64,000 nucleotides of DNA from NCBI GenBank assembly GCA_000024525.1, contig CP001769.1:248001-312000 (forward strand), read 5' to 3'. The notes beneath the pieces are model-generated. The model had not been told where the DNA came from. It was given only the letters and a program-made list of their open reading frames with translations, and did no database searches. This DNA comes from Spirosoma linguale DSM 74. GTDB lineage: Bacteria; Bacteroidota; Bacteroidia; Cytophagales; Spirosomataceae. Positions within the stretch are counted from its first letter, which is position 1; the number at the start of each line of letters is the position of its first letter. The position numbers and the translations under genes were made by a program. Shown in pieces: positions 55,138 through 63,976 of this stretch.

Positions 55138-58029
55138 CTATCTCGATCCACTACCTTCCCGGATAATCTGGACCCAGCTTTTGAGGATCTGAGGGGGCGC
55201 ATTGCGGTTGAGCAGGGCATAGTGCACCGTGGCCTGATAGTAGTACAGACCCGTGGGCAGCTCCGCCCCGTCACTGCTCCGCCCATCCCAGCTTAGGGTC
55301 GGACCGCTGCCCTCGTAGAGCTTGGCTCCCCACCGGTTGTAGACCACAAACTCGATCCGCTCCACAAACCGGGGACACGCCAGGGGCACAAACACATCGT
55401 TCTTGCCGTCCCCGTTGGGGGTGAACACGTTGGGCAGTGCCAGCGAAGGACAGGCCTCGTTGCAGACCACATTCGAGGGGCGGCTCTCCAGCCCCCGTGC
55501 GCTGACGGCCGTCACATAGTAACAGCCCGCCACGGTCGTCAGGCTGCTGTGGGCAAAGCTGGTGGTGGGAGCCGCTACGCTGGTCAGGGCCTGCAAACTG
55601 TCGGGCCGGTAGCGGGCGTAGTAGATCTTGTAGGTGGCAATGTTGGCATCGCAGGTGGGCCCGCTGCCCGGTGTCCAGCGGAGCTGGTTGGTGAAGCTGG
55701 TCTGGTTGCAGAAGCTCTCGGAAGTAAGGCTGGCACAGTTGAGCGAGTCCAGGCTGAGGGTAGGCGGGCAGGGCCTTGTGGTATCGGTGGGGGTGGCACA
55801 GATGACCTGGCTGTAGTTGAGCAGCAGGCCCAGTCGGCTCAGCTGGGAGTCGGTGTACTGGCCCCGGGTCATCACCCGGTAGCAGTAGCTGGAGTCGGCC
55901 GACAGGGCGCGGCTGGTGTTGCCATCGGCGGTGAAGGCATCGGAGCCGTCGTCGGTGAAGGAGTAAGGCTGGGCCTGGACGGTGACTTCGCGGATCTTGT
56001 TGAAGGGTCCGTTGGGGCCAGTTCGGCTGCGATACACATCGTGGACACGGGCGTCGTTGGACCAGGGCACGCTGGCCTGCCAGGCCAGGGTGATCTGTCG
56101 GTTGGCGGGGGTGGCGGTGAGTCGGACGGAGGAGGCCGCTTCGGTGACGTCGAGCCGGGTGAGCTGTTGGGTGGTGGCATCGGTGTAGAAGAACTCGATG
56201 CGGTATCGGTAGGGGTTAGCCGTGGTGTTGAGGGGGCTGGCCGTGGTGCCCCGGTCGAGGAAGGTGGTGTCGTTGGCGGTTGGGCTGAGGGTGGTATTGA
56301 TGGTGGCGATGGGGGTGAATGTGGTGCCCGTCAGGCCGGTGGCCCGCTGGAGTCGGTACTGGTAGGGTGCGCCCAGGTCGCCGGGGTTGAGTCCGATGGG
56401 TCTGGTCCACTTGAGGGTGATCTGTCCGTTGATGTCCCGGGTGGAGTCGACGGTGACCTGGGTGATGACCGGCGAGAGCAGGGGCAAGTTCAGGCAGGCC
56501 TGGTTGGAGGCTAGCGAGACGCCCCCGTTGCTGCCCCCGTTGACGTCGGGGTATACCGCCACCAGCCGGTAAGCATACGAGATGCCCCGGCGCAGAGAAG
56601 ATGTATCTGTGTAAGTGGTAGCCGTAACGGGCACCTGCGCGATTTTGGTATAGCCGGGTGGTACGCCGGTGGTACAGGGAGGCACGGGCCGGTCATCGCA
56701 ACCTTCCTTGCGGTAGATAGCAATATAAGTGCCGGGATTACCACAGGAGTATGGGCTCCAGGAGAGCTGGATGGCTCGACCGTTGGCCGTGGCGGTGGGC
56801 CGGGCGGTGAGGTTCTTGATGGAAGGGCCCACGATTTGGATGCGGAAGGTCTGGAAGGAGACCAGCGCCGGGGTGGGCCGCTGGGGCACATCGGTGACCT
56901 TGAAGGTGACATCGTAGGGGGCCTGCCGAATCTGGTTGCAACTGGTCTGCCAGGAGAAGGTGGCCGTGGCGGGCTGGTTCTGGGCGATGTCGCCGTTGAT
57001 GAGTCGGGCGTAGGCGGGAGGTATGAGTTCGCTGGCGGGCAGGGGTAGCCGGTCGGCGCCGATGTTGAAGACGCCCCCGAATCCGGCGATGATGACGCGT
57101 TGTCCGTCGGGGTCGGTGGCGGTGACGGGTTGGGTGATGAGGGCACCGGCTTCCACGCACAAGTCTGGTATCGGCTGGATGATTGGCCGTAAATTTCTAT
57201 TGTCGACGACAATAATCTGCATATCGCGGGTGATCTCCCCGATGAGCACGCCGTTGCGCCATTCTTCAATGATGAACGCAAAGTTGAACTGACCGATTTC
57301 ACCCGGTGCGTCCCAGCAGAGTTCGCCGGTACGGGCATCGATAGAGAAGGTAGGGGGTGTGCCTCCGCCCTCCCGGACGGTACTGAACCGGGTGGGGTCC
57401 TGATAGGACGGAATTGCTCGCCCTACACATCCGTTATCGGTTAAACTTGTTTGAGGCACACTCAATCGGTAAGCGAGGCTATCACCATCGGCATCGAATG
57501 CCGCTGGGTTATGGCAGAACTTCTGACCCACCCGGCCCGAGTCGAGCGGTGGGTTGAGCATCACCGGGGTGGAGTTGGTCAGCAGAGCCGCATTGATGTA
57601 AATCGTCGTTGAGACAAAGAAACGAATCTGATCAGATGTGGCCGCCGGGGGAAGGTTTTTGGTATCGGCATTTCGGTTGGGTACGGTTACGCCAATGGTA
57701 TAGGTTCCTGGCCCAGGATACGTATGGACAACGGTGTAACTGTTTACCGATGAGGTGCGTCCGTTAATATATACCCGGCTGCTTCGGCGTACATCGGCCG
57801 TTGTGCCATCGCCAAAGCAAAATGTATAATTTTCAGCCTGGTCAGCGGCTGGTTTTCCTTTTACTTCGTCGAAGTAAGCGGTGAAGGTTATTCTGTAGGT
57901 AAGGGACGTTTGCGAAATTCGTTTGGTGGTGATTTCACCCGCCCGTACGTGAGTTGCCCGACTGGCCGTAGGCTTCAGAACAGCGCAGAAAAACAGACCT
58001 AAAAAACCAAGTATATAGAGGAACCGCAT
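55138..58029 (-). CDS. Large secreted surface protein with T9SS type-B tail (963 aa)
   Basis: Signal peptide (MRFLYILGFLGLFFCAVLKPTASRA), THVRAGEITTKRIS start of the mature domain, a PKD-like segment (CFGDGTT ... VHTYPGPGTYTIGV), cadherin/PKD-type repeats (RPIIQPIPDLCVEAGALITQPVTATDPDGQ), several fibronectin-III-like domains and a C-terminal CHU_C domain (LPNVFTPNGDGKNDVFVPL ... VVYNRWGAKLYEG) that directs type 9 secretion and surface attachment. From about residue 290 to near the end it is almost identical to the protein at 58219-61128, while the first ~290 residues differ. Adhesin role is inferred. Confidence 0.9.
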   Translation of the reverse strand: MRFLYILGFLGLFFCAVLKPTASRATHVRAGEITTKRISQTSLTYRITFTAYFDEVKGKPAADQAENYTFCFGDGTTADVRRSSRVYINGRTSSVNSYTVVHTYPGPGTYTIGVTVPNRNADTKNLPPAATSDQIRFFVSTTIYINAALLTNSTPVMLNPPLDSGRVGQKFCHNPAAFDADGDSLAYRLSVPQTSLTDNGCVGRAIPSYQDPTRFSTVREGGGTPPTFSIDARTGELCWDAPGEIGQFNFAFIIEEWRNGVLIGEITRDMQIIVVDNRNLRPIIQPIPDLCVEAGALITQPVTATDPDGQRVIIAGFGGVFNIGADRLPLPASELIPPAYARLINGDIAQNQPATATFSWQTSCNQIRQAPYDVTFKVTDVPQRPTPALVSFQTFRIQIVGPSIKNLTARPTATANGRAIQLSWSPYSCGNPGTYIAIYRKEGCDDRPVPPCTTGVPPGYTKIAQVPVTATTYTDTSSLRRGISYAYRLVAVYPDVNGGSNGGVSLASNQACLNLPLLSPVITQVTVDSTRDINGQITLKWTRPIGLNPGDLGAPYQYRLQRATGLTGTTFTPIATINTTLSPTANDTTFLDRGTTASPLNTTANPYRYRIEFFYTDATTQQLTRLDVTEAASSVRLTATPANRQITLAWQASVPWSNDARVHDVYRSRTGPNGPFNKIREVTVQAQPYSFTDDGSDAFTADGNTSRALSADSSYCYRVMTRGQYTDSQLSRLGLLLNYSQVICATPTDTTRPCPPTLSLDSLNCASLTSESFCNQTSFTNQLRWTPGSGPTCDANIATYKIYYARYRPDSLQALTSVAAPTTSFAHSSLTTVAGCYYVTAVSARGLESRPSNVVCNEACPSLALPNVFTPNGDGKNDVFVPLACPRFVERIEFVVYNRWGAKLYEGSGPTLSWDGRSSDGAELPTGLYYYQATVHYALLNRNAPPQILKSWVQIIREGSGSR
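55151..57160. repeat. Left copy of a ~2-kb near-identical direct repeat
   Basis: Matches 58232-60241 at constant offset 3081. Differences cluster in a ~75-bp patch (about 56455-56530) and a small one around 56820-56835; elsewhere none were noticed. Most are synonymous. The pattern suggests gene conversion rather than uniform divergence. Confidence 0.85.
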
Positions 58030-58105
58030 AGAGTTAACGCATTTTTAGTACAACGCTGTCGCGTGTCAAAAATGTATTGATATGAAGCGGTAAGATAAGG
58101 GAAAA

Positions 58106-58158
58106 AGAAAAAAGGAGAAAGGTCAGCAGTCGGTTGCGTCCTCTTTCTCCTTTTTTCT
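58106..58158 (-). terminator. Terminator after the second large surface gene
   Basis: Arms 58106-58121 and 58143-58158 (AGAAAAAAGGAGAAAG and its complement) pair perfectly over 16 bp, 60 bp after the stop of the minus-strand gene ending at 58219. Confidence 0.65.
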
Positions 58159-58218
58159 GTCTTATTTGGCGCAATTAATCTAGGTTACGTACGGCAAAAG
58201 ATCGATACTTGATGGGCC

Positions 58219-61128
58219 TTACTTTAAACTACTACCTTCCCGGATAATCTGGACCCAGCTTTTGAGGATCTGAGGGGGCGCATTGCGGTTGAGCAGGGCA
58301 TAGTGCACCGTGGCCTGATAGTAGTACAGACCCGTGGGCAGCTCCGCCCCGTCACTGCTCCGCCCATCCCAGCTTAGGGTCGGACCGCTGCCCTCGTAGA
58401 GCTTGGCTCCCCACCGGTTGTAGACCACAAACTCGATCCGCTCCACAAACCGGGGACACGCCAGGGGCACAAACACATCGTTCTTGCCGTCCCCGTTGGG
58501 GGTGAACACGTTGGGCAGTGCCAGCGAAGGACAGGCCTCGTTGCAGACCACATTCGAGGGGCGGCTCTCCAGCCCCCGTGCGCTGACGGCCGTCACATAG
58601 TAACAGCCCGCCACGGTCGTCAGGCTGCTGTGGGCAAAGCTGGTGGTGGGAGCCGCTACGCTGGTCAGGGCCTGCAAACTGTCGGGCCGGTAGCGGGCGT
58701 AGTAGATCTTGTAGGTGGCAATGTTGGCATCGCAGGTGGGCCCGCTGCCCGGTGTCCAGCGGAGCTGGTTGGTGAAGCTGGTCTGGTTGCAGAAGCTCTC
58801 GGAAGTAAGGCTGGCACAGTTGAGCGAGTCCAGGCTGAGGGTAGGCGGGCAGGGCCTTGTGGTATCGGTGGGGGTGGCACAGATGACCTGGCTGTAGTTG
58901 AGCAGCAGGCCCAGTCGGCTCAGCTGGGAGTCGGTGTACTGGCCCCGGGTCATCACCCGGTAGCAGTAGCTGGAGTCGGCCGACAGGGCGCGGCTGGTGT
59001 TGCCATCGGCGGTGAAGGCATCGGAGCCGTCGTCGGTGAAGGAGTAAGGCTGGGCCTGGACGGTGACTTCGCGGATCTTGTTGAAGGGTCCGTTGGGGCC
59101 AGTTCGGCTGCGATACACATCGTGGACACGGGCGTCGTTGGACCAGGGCACGCTGGCCTGCCAGGCCAGGGTGATCTGTCGGTTGGCGGGGGTGGCGGTG
59201 AGTCGGACGGAGGAGGCCGCTTCGGTGACGTCGAGCCGGGTGAGCTGTTGGGTGGTGGCATCGGTGTAGAAGAACTCGATGCGGTATCGGTAGGGGTTAG
59301 CCGTGGTGTTGAGGGGGCTGGCCGTGGTGCCCCGGTCGAGGAAGGTGGTGTCGTTGGCGGTTGGGCTGAGGGTGGTATTGATGGTGGCGATGGGGGTGAA
59401 TGTGGTGCCCGTCAGGCCGGTGGCCCGCTGGAGTCGGTACTGGTAGGGTGCGCCCAGGTCGCCGGGGTTGAGTCCGATGGGTCTGGTCCACTTGAGGGTG
59501 ATCTGTCCGTTGATGTCCCGGGTGGAGTCGACGGTCACCTGGGTAATCACCGGGGCCAGTAAAGGTAAGTTGAGGCAGGCCTGGTTTGAGGCCAATGAAA
59601 CGCCCCCATTACTGCCCCCATTGACGTCGGGGTATACCGCCACCAGCCGGTAAGCATACGAGATGCCCCGGCGCAGAGAAGATGTATCTGTGTAAGTGGT
59701 AGCCGTAACGGGCACCTGCGCGATTTTGGTATAGCCGGGTGGTACGCCGGTGGTACAGGGAGGCACGGGCCGGTCATCGCAACCTTCCTTGCGGTAGATA
59801 GCAATATAAGTGCCGGGATTACCACAGGAGTATGGGCTCCAGGAGAGCTGGATGGCTCGACCGTTGGCCGTGGCGGTGGGTCGGGCGGTGAGGTTCTTGA
59901 TGGATGGCCCTACAATCTGGATGCGGAAGGTCTGGAAGGAGACCAGCGCCGGGGTGGGTCGCTGGGGCACATCGGTGACCTTGAAGGTGACATCGTAGGG
60001 GGCCTGCCGAATCTGGTTGCAACTGGTCTGCCAGGAGAAGGTGGCCGTGGCGGGCTGGTTCTGGGCGATGTCGCCGTTGATGAGTCGGGCGTAGGCGGGA
60101 GGTATGAGTTCGCTGGCGGGCAGGGGTAGCCGGTCGGCGCCGATGTTGAAGACGCCCCCGAATCCGGCGATGATGACGCGTTGTCCGTCGGGGTCGGTGG
60201 CGGTGACGGGTTGGGTGATGAGGGCACCGGCTTCCACGCACAGGTCCGGTATCGGCTGGATGATTGGCCGTTTATTGGGGCTGTCCACGATGAATATCTG
60301 CATGTCACGGGTAATCTCCCCGATGAGCACCCCGTTGCGCCATTCTTCAATGATGAACGCAAAGTTGAACTGACCTGCCTGGCCTGGCGAATCCCAGCAA
60401 AGTTCGCCGGTGATCGGGTTGATACTAAACGTTGGTGTGCCACCATTTTCAGTGGCGGTACTGAATTGGGTTGGGTTCTGATACGAGGGGATATTCCGAC
60501 CAGTACAGCTATTTTCGGTCGGTGATGTTTTGGGTATACTCAGCCGATAAGCCAGACTATCACCATCGGCATCGAAGGCCGCCGGGTTATGGCAGAACTT
60601 CTGACCCACCCGGCCCGAGTCGAGCGGTGGATTGAGCATCACCGGGGTTGAATTGGCTAAGAGGGCTGCGTTGATGCTGATCGTTGTGGATACGAAAAAG
60701 GGAAGTTGAGCCGATTGACCGGCCGGTGGCAGGTTGAGCGTATTGTTGTTTCGGTTGACAACCGTTATTCCGATGGTATAGGTGCCGGGGCCGGGGTATG
60801 TATGGACCGCTTTGTATATATTGATGGATGAGGTATTCCGGTTGATAAAAGTTCGCTGGCTACGTTCGACTACCGCCGTTGTACCATCACCGAAGCAGAG
60901 GGTATAGCTGTTTGCTGCATCGGCGGCTAGCTTACCGCCGGGAGTTTCGTCGAAGTAGGCCGTAAACGTGATCTCGTAGGTTAACGCAGTTCGGGAAATG
61001 CGTTTGGTGGTAATTTCACCCGCCCGTACGTGAGAAGCCTGACTGGTGACAGGCCTGATAAGAATACAAAAGAAGAGAAGTGTAACGCTGAGTAAATAGA
61101 TAGACCGCATAGATTCCTGCCGTTTCAT
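58219..61128 (-). CDS. Large secreted surface protein with T9SS type-B tail, paralogue (969 aa)
   Basis: Same architecture as the downstream gene: signal peptide (~30 residues, IRPVTSQA), THVRAGEITTKRIS segment, PKD-like CFGDGTT, repeat domains, fibronectin-III-like domains and CHU_C tail ending VQIIREGSSLK. Aligned with an offset of 3081 bp, 58232-59535 shows no base difference from 55151-56454; a divergent patch follows, then high identity again to about 60241. The signal region and first ~290 residues are diverged at the DNA level. ATG could also be at a later Met (MRSIYLLSVTLLFF, 61107). Confidence 0.9.
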   Translation of the reverse strand: MKRQESMRSIYLLSVTLLFFCILIRPVTSQASHVRAGEITTKRISRTALTYEITFTAYFDETPGGKLAADAANSYTLCFGDGTTAVVERSQRTFINRNTSSINIYKAVHTYPGPGTYTIGITVVNRNNNTLNLPPAGQSAQLPFFVSTTISINAALLANSTPVMLNPPLDSGRVGQKFCHNPAAFDADGDSLAYRLSIPKTSPTENSCTGRNIPSYQNPTQFSTATENGGTPTFSINPITGELCWDSPGQAGQFNFAFIIEEWRNGVLIGEITRDMQIFIVDSPNKRPIIQPIPDLCVEAGALITQPVTATDPDGQRVIIAGFGGVFNIGADRLPLPASELIPPAYARLINGDIAQNQPATATFSWQTSCNQIRQAPYDVTFKVTDVPQRPTPALVSFQTFRIQIVGPSIKNLTARPTATANGRAIQLSWSPYSCGNPGTYIAIYRKEGCDDRPVPPCTTGVPPGYTKIAQVPVTATTYTDTSSLRRGISYAYRLVAVYPDVNGGSNGGVSLASNQACLNLPLLAPVITQVTVDSTRDINGQITLKWTRPIGLNPGDLGAPYQYRLQRATGLTGTTFTPIATINTTLSPTANDTTFLDRGTTASPLNTTANPYRYRIEFFYTDATTQQLTRLDVTEAASSVRLTATPANRQITLAWQASVPWSNDARVHDVYRSRTGPNGPFNKIREVTVQAQPYSFTDDGSDAFTADGNTSRALSADSSYCYRVMTRGQYTDSQLSRLGLLLNYSQVICATPTDTTRPCPPTLSLDSLNCASLTSESFCNQTSFTNQLRWTPGSGPTCDANIATYKIYYARYRPDSLQALTSVAAPTTSFAHSSLTTVAGCYYVTAVSARGLESRPSNVVCNEACPSLALPNVFTPNGDGKNDVFVPLACPRFVERIEFVVYNRWGAKLYEGSGPTLSWDGRSSDGAELPTGLYYYQATVHYALLNRNAPPQILKSWVQIIREGSSLK
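58232..60241. repeat. Right copy of a ~2-kb near-identical direct repeat
   Basis: Partner of 55151-57160. The copies are in direct orientation about 1 kb apart, so unequal recombination could delete or fuse the genes. Confidence 0.85.
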
Positions 61129-61164
61129 CTAAAACGCCTTGCGCAGGAAAAGAGTATAAAAAAA

Positions 61165-61216
61165 TGAGTGGAGTAGGTGAAGTGAGTTGTTAGCCTCACT
61201 TCACCTACTCCACTCA
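61165..61216 (-). terminator. 22-bp perfect hairpin of GTGGAGTA-type sequence
   Basis: Arms 61165-61186 and 61195-61216 pair perfectly around an 8-nt loop, 15 bp after the stop of the ATP-grasp gene. On the minus strand it is followed by a T-rich stretch (complement of 61150-61164), so it works as a terminator. The repeat type also occurs near 16762-16830 and 32102-32235. Confidence 0.75.
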
Positions 61217-61230
61217 CTTCACCTATTCCA

Positions 61231-62736
61231 CTAATACAACACCCATGTGTCTTTACCGCCACCGCCCTGTGAGGAGTTGACCACGAGGGAGCCTTTGCGC
61301 AGGGCTACGCGGGTAAGGCCGCCGGGAATGACGTTGACGCCGTCGCCGTAGAGAATATACGGCCGAAGGTCAACGTGTCGGCCTTCGGCATGGTCGCCCA
61401 CAATGCAGGGCACGCGTGACAGCGAAATGGTTGGCTGGGCGATGTAATTCCGGGGATTGTCCTTGATCTTCTGACGGAATAATTCGTGTTCTTCCGGCGT
61501 CGCCTTCGGGCCGATGAGCATACCATAACCGCCCGCTTCATTGGCTTCCTTAACCACCAGTTTTTCAATATTTTCCATGACGTAAGCGCAGTCCTCCTCT
61601 TCGCGGCAGATATACGTTTTTACGTTGGGAATGATAGCTTCTTCGCCCATGTAATATTTAATGATGCGGGGTACGTAAGCGTAAATCACTTTATCATCGG
61701 CAACACCGGTTCCGGGGGCGTTGGCCAGCGCAACACGACCTTTTTTGTACACCTCGAAAATGCCCGGTACGCCAATCATCGAATCGGGATTGAAGGCTTT
61801 GGGGTCCAGGAATGTATCATCAATACGGCGGTAGATCACGTCGACGATCTGAAAGCCTTTGGTCGTGCGCATTTTTACGTAACCACCCGATACAACTAGA
61901 TCACGCGCTTCGACCAGTTCGACGCCCATCTGCTGAGCCAGATACGAATGCTCGAAATAAGCGGAGTTATAGATACCCGGCGTTAGGACTACTACGGTTG
62001 GGTTGGGCCGGTCGGCAATGTACTGCAACATCTGCAACAGTCGCGTTGGGTAATCCGAAACCGGCCGAACGCCCGTCTGGGCCAGCACATCGGGGAAGGT
62101 TTGCTTATTGAGTTCGCGATTTTCGAGCATGTACGATACCCCCGATGGGCAACGAAGGTTATCTTCAAGCACCATCATGGTACCGTCTTCGCCCCGGATC
62201 AGGTCGGTGCCGGTAATGTGGCACCAGATGCCTTTGGGCGGTTTTACACCTAAGCAGCCCGGCAAAAACGACTTGCTGGATTCGATAAGGTCGCGGGGAA
62301 CAACGCCGTCGTTCAGAATATTCTGATCGTTGTAGACGTCGTCCAGAAACATATTAATGGCTTTAATACGCTGGATGAGGCCCGCTTCGAGCCGGTCCCA
62401 CTCGGCCGATTCGATAATACGGGGGATAATGTCGATGGGCATAATCCGCTCGGTGCCTTCACCTTCCGAGTAAACGTTGAAGGTGATGCCCATGCTCATG
62501 AGTGCCCGTTCGGCTGCATGCTGTCGCCCAATAAGATCCTCGCGGGTAAGCTGCTCAACGCGCTGCTGGAAAGGAGCGTAGCCTGCTCTCACCTGCATCT
62601 CACTGGCGAACATCTCATCAAAAAAGTTTTCAGTCTGGTAATCGCTGAACGAAAAATTAGCATTGGCCTGACCCTGCGACTGAGTCATACCATTGAGTGT
62701 TTGCGATTGTGATTGACGGGCGTTTTGTTTTTTCAT
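61231..62736 (-). CDS. Circularly permuted ATP-grasp type 2 protein (501 aa)
   Basis: Matches the DUF404/DUF407 circularly permuted ATP-grasp family: FFDEMF near residue 37, RIMPIDIIPRIIESAEWDRLEAGLIQRIKAINMFLDDVY, GVKPPKGIWCHITGTDLIRGEDGTMMVLEDNLRCPSGVSYMLENRE, VDVIYRRIDDTFLDP and SLSRVPCIVGDHAEGRHVDLRPYILYG. These proteins are thought to form amide bonds and are normally encoded with an alpha-E protein and a transglutaminase; neither is adjacent here. A Gln/Asn/Ser-rich N-terminus (residues 1-30) precedes the domain. Reaction unknown. Confidence 0.92.
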   Translation of the reverse strand: MKKQNARQSQSQTLNGMTQSQGQANANFSFSDYQTENFFDEMFASEMQVRAGYAPFQQRVEQLTREDLIGRQHAAERALMSMGITFNVYSEGEGTERIMPIDIIPRIIESAEWDRLEAGLIQRIKAINMFLDDVYNDQNILNDGVVPRDLIESSKSFLPGCLGVKPPKGIWCHITGTDLIRGEDGTMMVLEDNLRCPSGVSYMLENRELNKQTFPDVLAQTGVRPVSDYPTRLLQMLQYIADRPNPTVVVLTPGIYNSAYFEHSYLAQQMGVELVEARDLVVSGGYVKMRTTKGFQIVDVIYRRIDDTFLDPKAFNPDSMIGVPGIFEVYKKGRVALANAPGTGVADDKVIYAYVPRIIKYYMGEEAIIPNVKTYICREEEDCAYVMENIEKLVVKEANEAGGYGMLIGPKATPEEHELFRQKIKDNPRNYIAQPTISLSRVPCIVGDHAEGRHVDLRPYILYGDGVNVIPGGLTRVALRKGSLVVNSSQGGGGKDTWVLY

Positions 62737-63079
62737 GGAACAATATATTGTAACGGTACTGAATTGCCAAACAGAATCGGCTTGGTTGACGGAATGTACA
62801 AATAAAGGATTGTAAAAGTAAAGTTCTGAATTTCATTATTTGCCATAAGGCGTAAAATCATCGTAGCTGAAGCACCGAAAGTAGCCTATTCTCAGCGTTT
62901 TAAAATCTATTTTCAGCCTATTCGCCTTTCGAGTGCTTATTCGCCGGTTTGATTAAAATTCAGTTGGGATTGCAACGGTAACCTTGTGAAGGCCGTACAG
63001 TGAGAAATGCCGAAAAACGAGCTCGGATATCGTTTAGTTTCCTGTTGTATCTTTTTAACAAAACCAACGTATAGCTTTT
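62737..63079. other. Divergent intergenic region, ATP-grasp gene / PepSY-like gene
   Basis: About 340 bp without a gene. TGTATCTTTT (63045-63054) is a possible -7 element for the PepSY-like gene, missing the final G; no good -33 box. Nothing else recognised. Confidence 0.5.
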
Positions 63080-63754
63080 ATGAAAAAACTGCTTGTGTTC
63101 AGTTTTCTGGCTGCTTTAGTAGTGTGCCTGAATGCGTGTAACAAAAATGCTGTCGACCCTACATCGACTGATGCGTCTGCCCGTAAGGCCGGTGTAACCA
63201 GCACATCGGCTACCGGGCCGCATAGTCTGACGGCCGTAGATATAGCGACGCTGCCAGCTGCCATTACGACGTACATTACAACTACCTATGCGGGTGCAAC
63301 CGTCAAAGAAGCGTTTAAAGATAACCAGGGCAACTACGTCGTTGCTATTACCGTGAGTAATTCGGTTAAACTGCTGCTATTCAACGCTACGGGTACGTTT
63401 GTAAAAGCGGTTGATGGTAAACGCGGCCACGCTCCGGGCGATTCGGCACATCACCCACCGGGCGATTCGCTTCGGCATATGCATGGAGATTCAACGCACC
63501 ATGCACCCGGCGACACGCTCCACCACCCTCGTCCGGGAAAAGGTACGAGTCTTACAACCGTAGCGGTGTCGAGCCTGCCAGCGGCCATCACATCGTATAT
63601 CAATACGAACTACGCCGGGGCTACAATCAATAAGGCCGCACAGGAATCAACAACCAGTAATTATATTGTATACATTACAACCGCTGATAACAAGCGAGTT
63701 GTTTTGGTGTTTGGTTCGGACGGTACGTTCAAGAGGGCGATAAAAGGAAAGTAA
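63080..63754 (+). CDS. PepSY-like lipoprotein with two domains and His-rich linker (224 aa)
   Basis: Lipoprotein signal with Cys at residue 20 (CLNAC). Two similar PepSY-like domains: ~50-113 (LPAAITTYITTTYAGATVKEAF, NYVVAITVSNSVKLLLFNATGTFVKAVDGK) and ~157-224 (LPAAITSYINTNYAGATINKAA, NYIVYITTADNKRVVLVFGSDGTFKRAIKGK). The linker (114-152) repeats HxPGDSxHH and carries nine His, suggesting metal binding. Such PepSY-like (BLIP-like) proteins are common envelope proteins in Bacteroidota with unknown roles. A strong terminator follows. Confidence 0.82.
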   Translation: MKKLLVFSFLAALVVCLNACNKNAVDPTSTDASARKAGVTSTSATGPHSLTAVDIATLPAAITTYITTTYAGATVKEAFKDNQGNYVVAITVSNSVKLLLFNATGTFVKAVDGKRGHAPGDSAHHPPGDSLRHMHGDSTHHAPGDTLHHPRPGKGTSLTTVAVSSLPAAITSYINTNYAGATINKAAQESTTSNYIVYITTADNKRVVLVFGSDGTFKRAIKGK

Positions 63755-63770
63755 TTGATTGCTGATAAGC

Positions 63771-63820
63771 GATTTAATAAAAAGAGGCCCGCATCAAACC
63801 GGGCCTCTTTTTATTAAATC
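63771..63820. terminator. 21-bp perfect terminator hairpin
   Basis: Arms 63771-63791 and 63800-63820 pair perfectly; GC-rich stem (GAGGCCCG) with A-run before and T-run after. Ends the PepSY-like transcript. Confidence 0.9.
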
Positions 63821-63878
63821 TTACTGATAGATACGCGCCTGAACGCGCCTGTACGTACTATTGTGTTTTATTAACTAT

Positions 63879-63958
63879 TAGGGCTTTGGCTTAGACCCGT
63901 GCCACGGTTCTCTCGTGAGTTACAGGGAACCGTGGCACGGGTCTAAGCCAAAGCCCTA
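63879..63958. repeat. 32-bp perfect inverted repeat
   Basis: Arms 63879-63910 and 63927-63958 are perfectly complementary, separated by 16 nt. It lies after a separate terminator and 18 bp before a new ATG, so it is not simply a terminator. Possibly a dispersed palindromic element or a leader structure. Confidence 0.8.
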
Positions 63959-63976
63959 AACTATTTAATCAATGTT

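Noticed and set aside
55549..56514. 321-codon frame antisense to the large surface gene, repeated at 58630-59562
   Set aside because: Gly/Val/Ala-rich composition with no domains, fully antisense to a well-supported gene in GC-rich sequence. It is conserved in both copies only because the DNA itself is duplicated.
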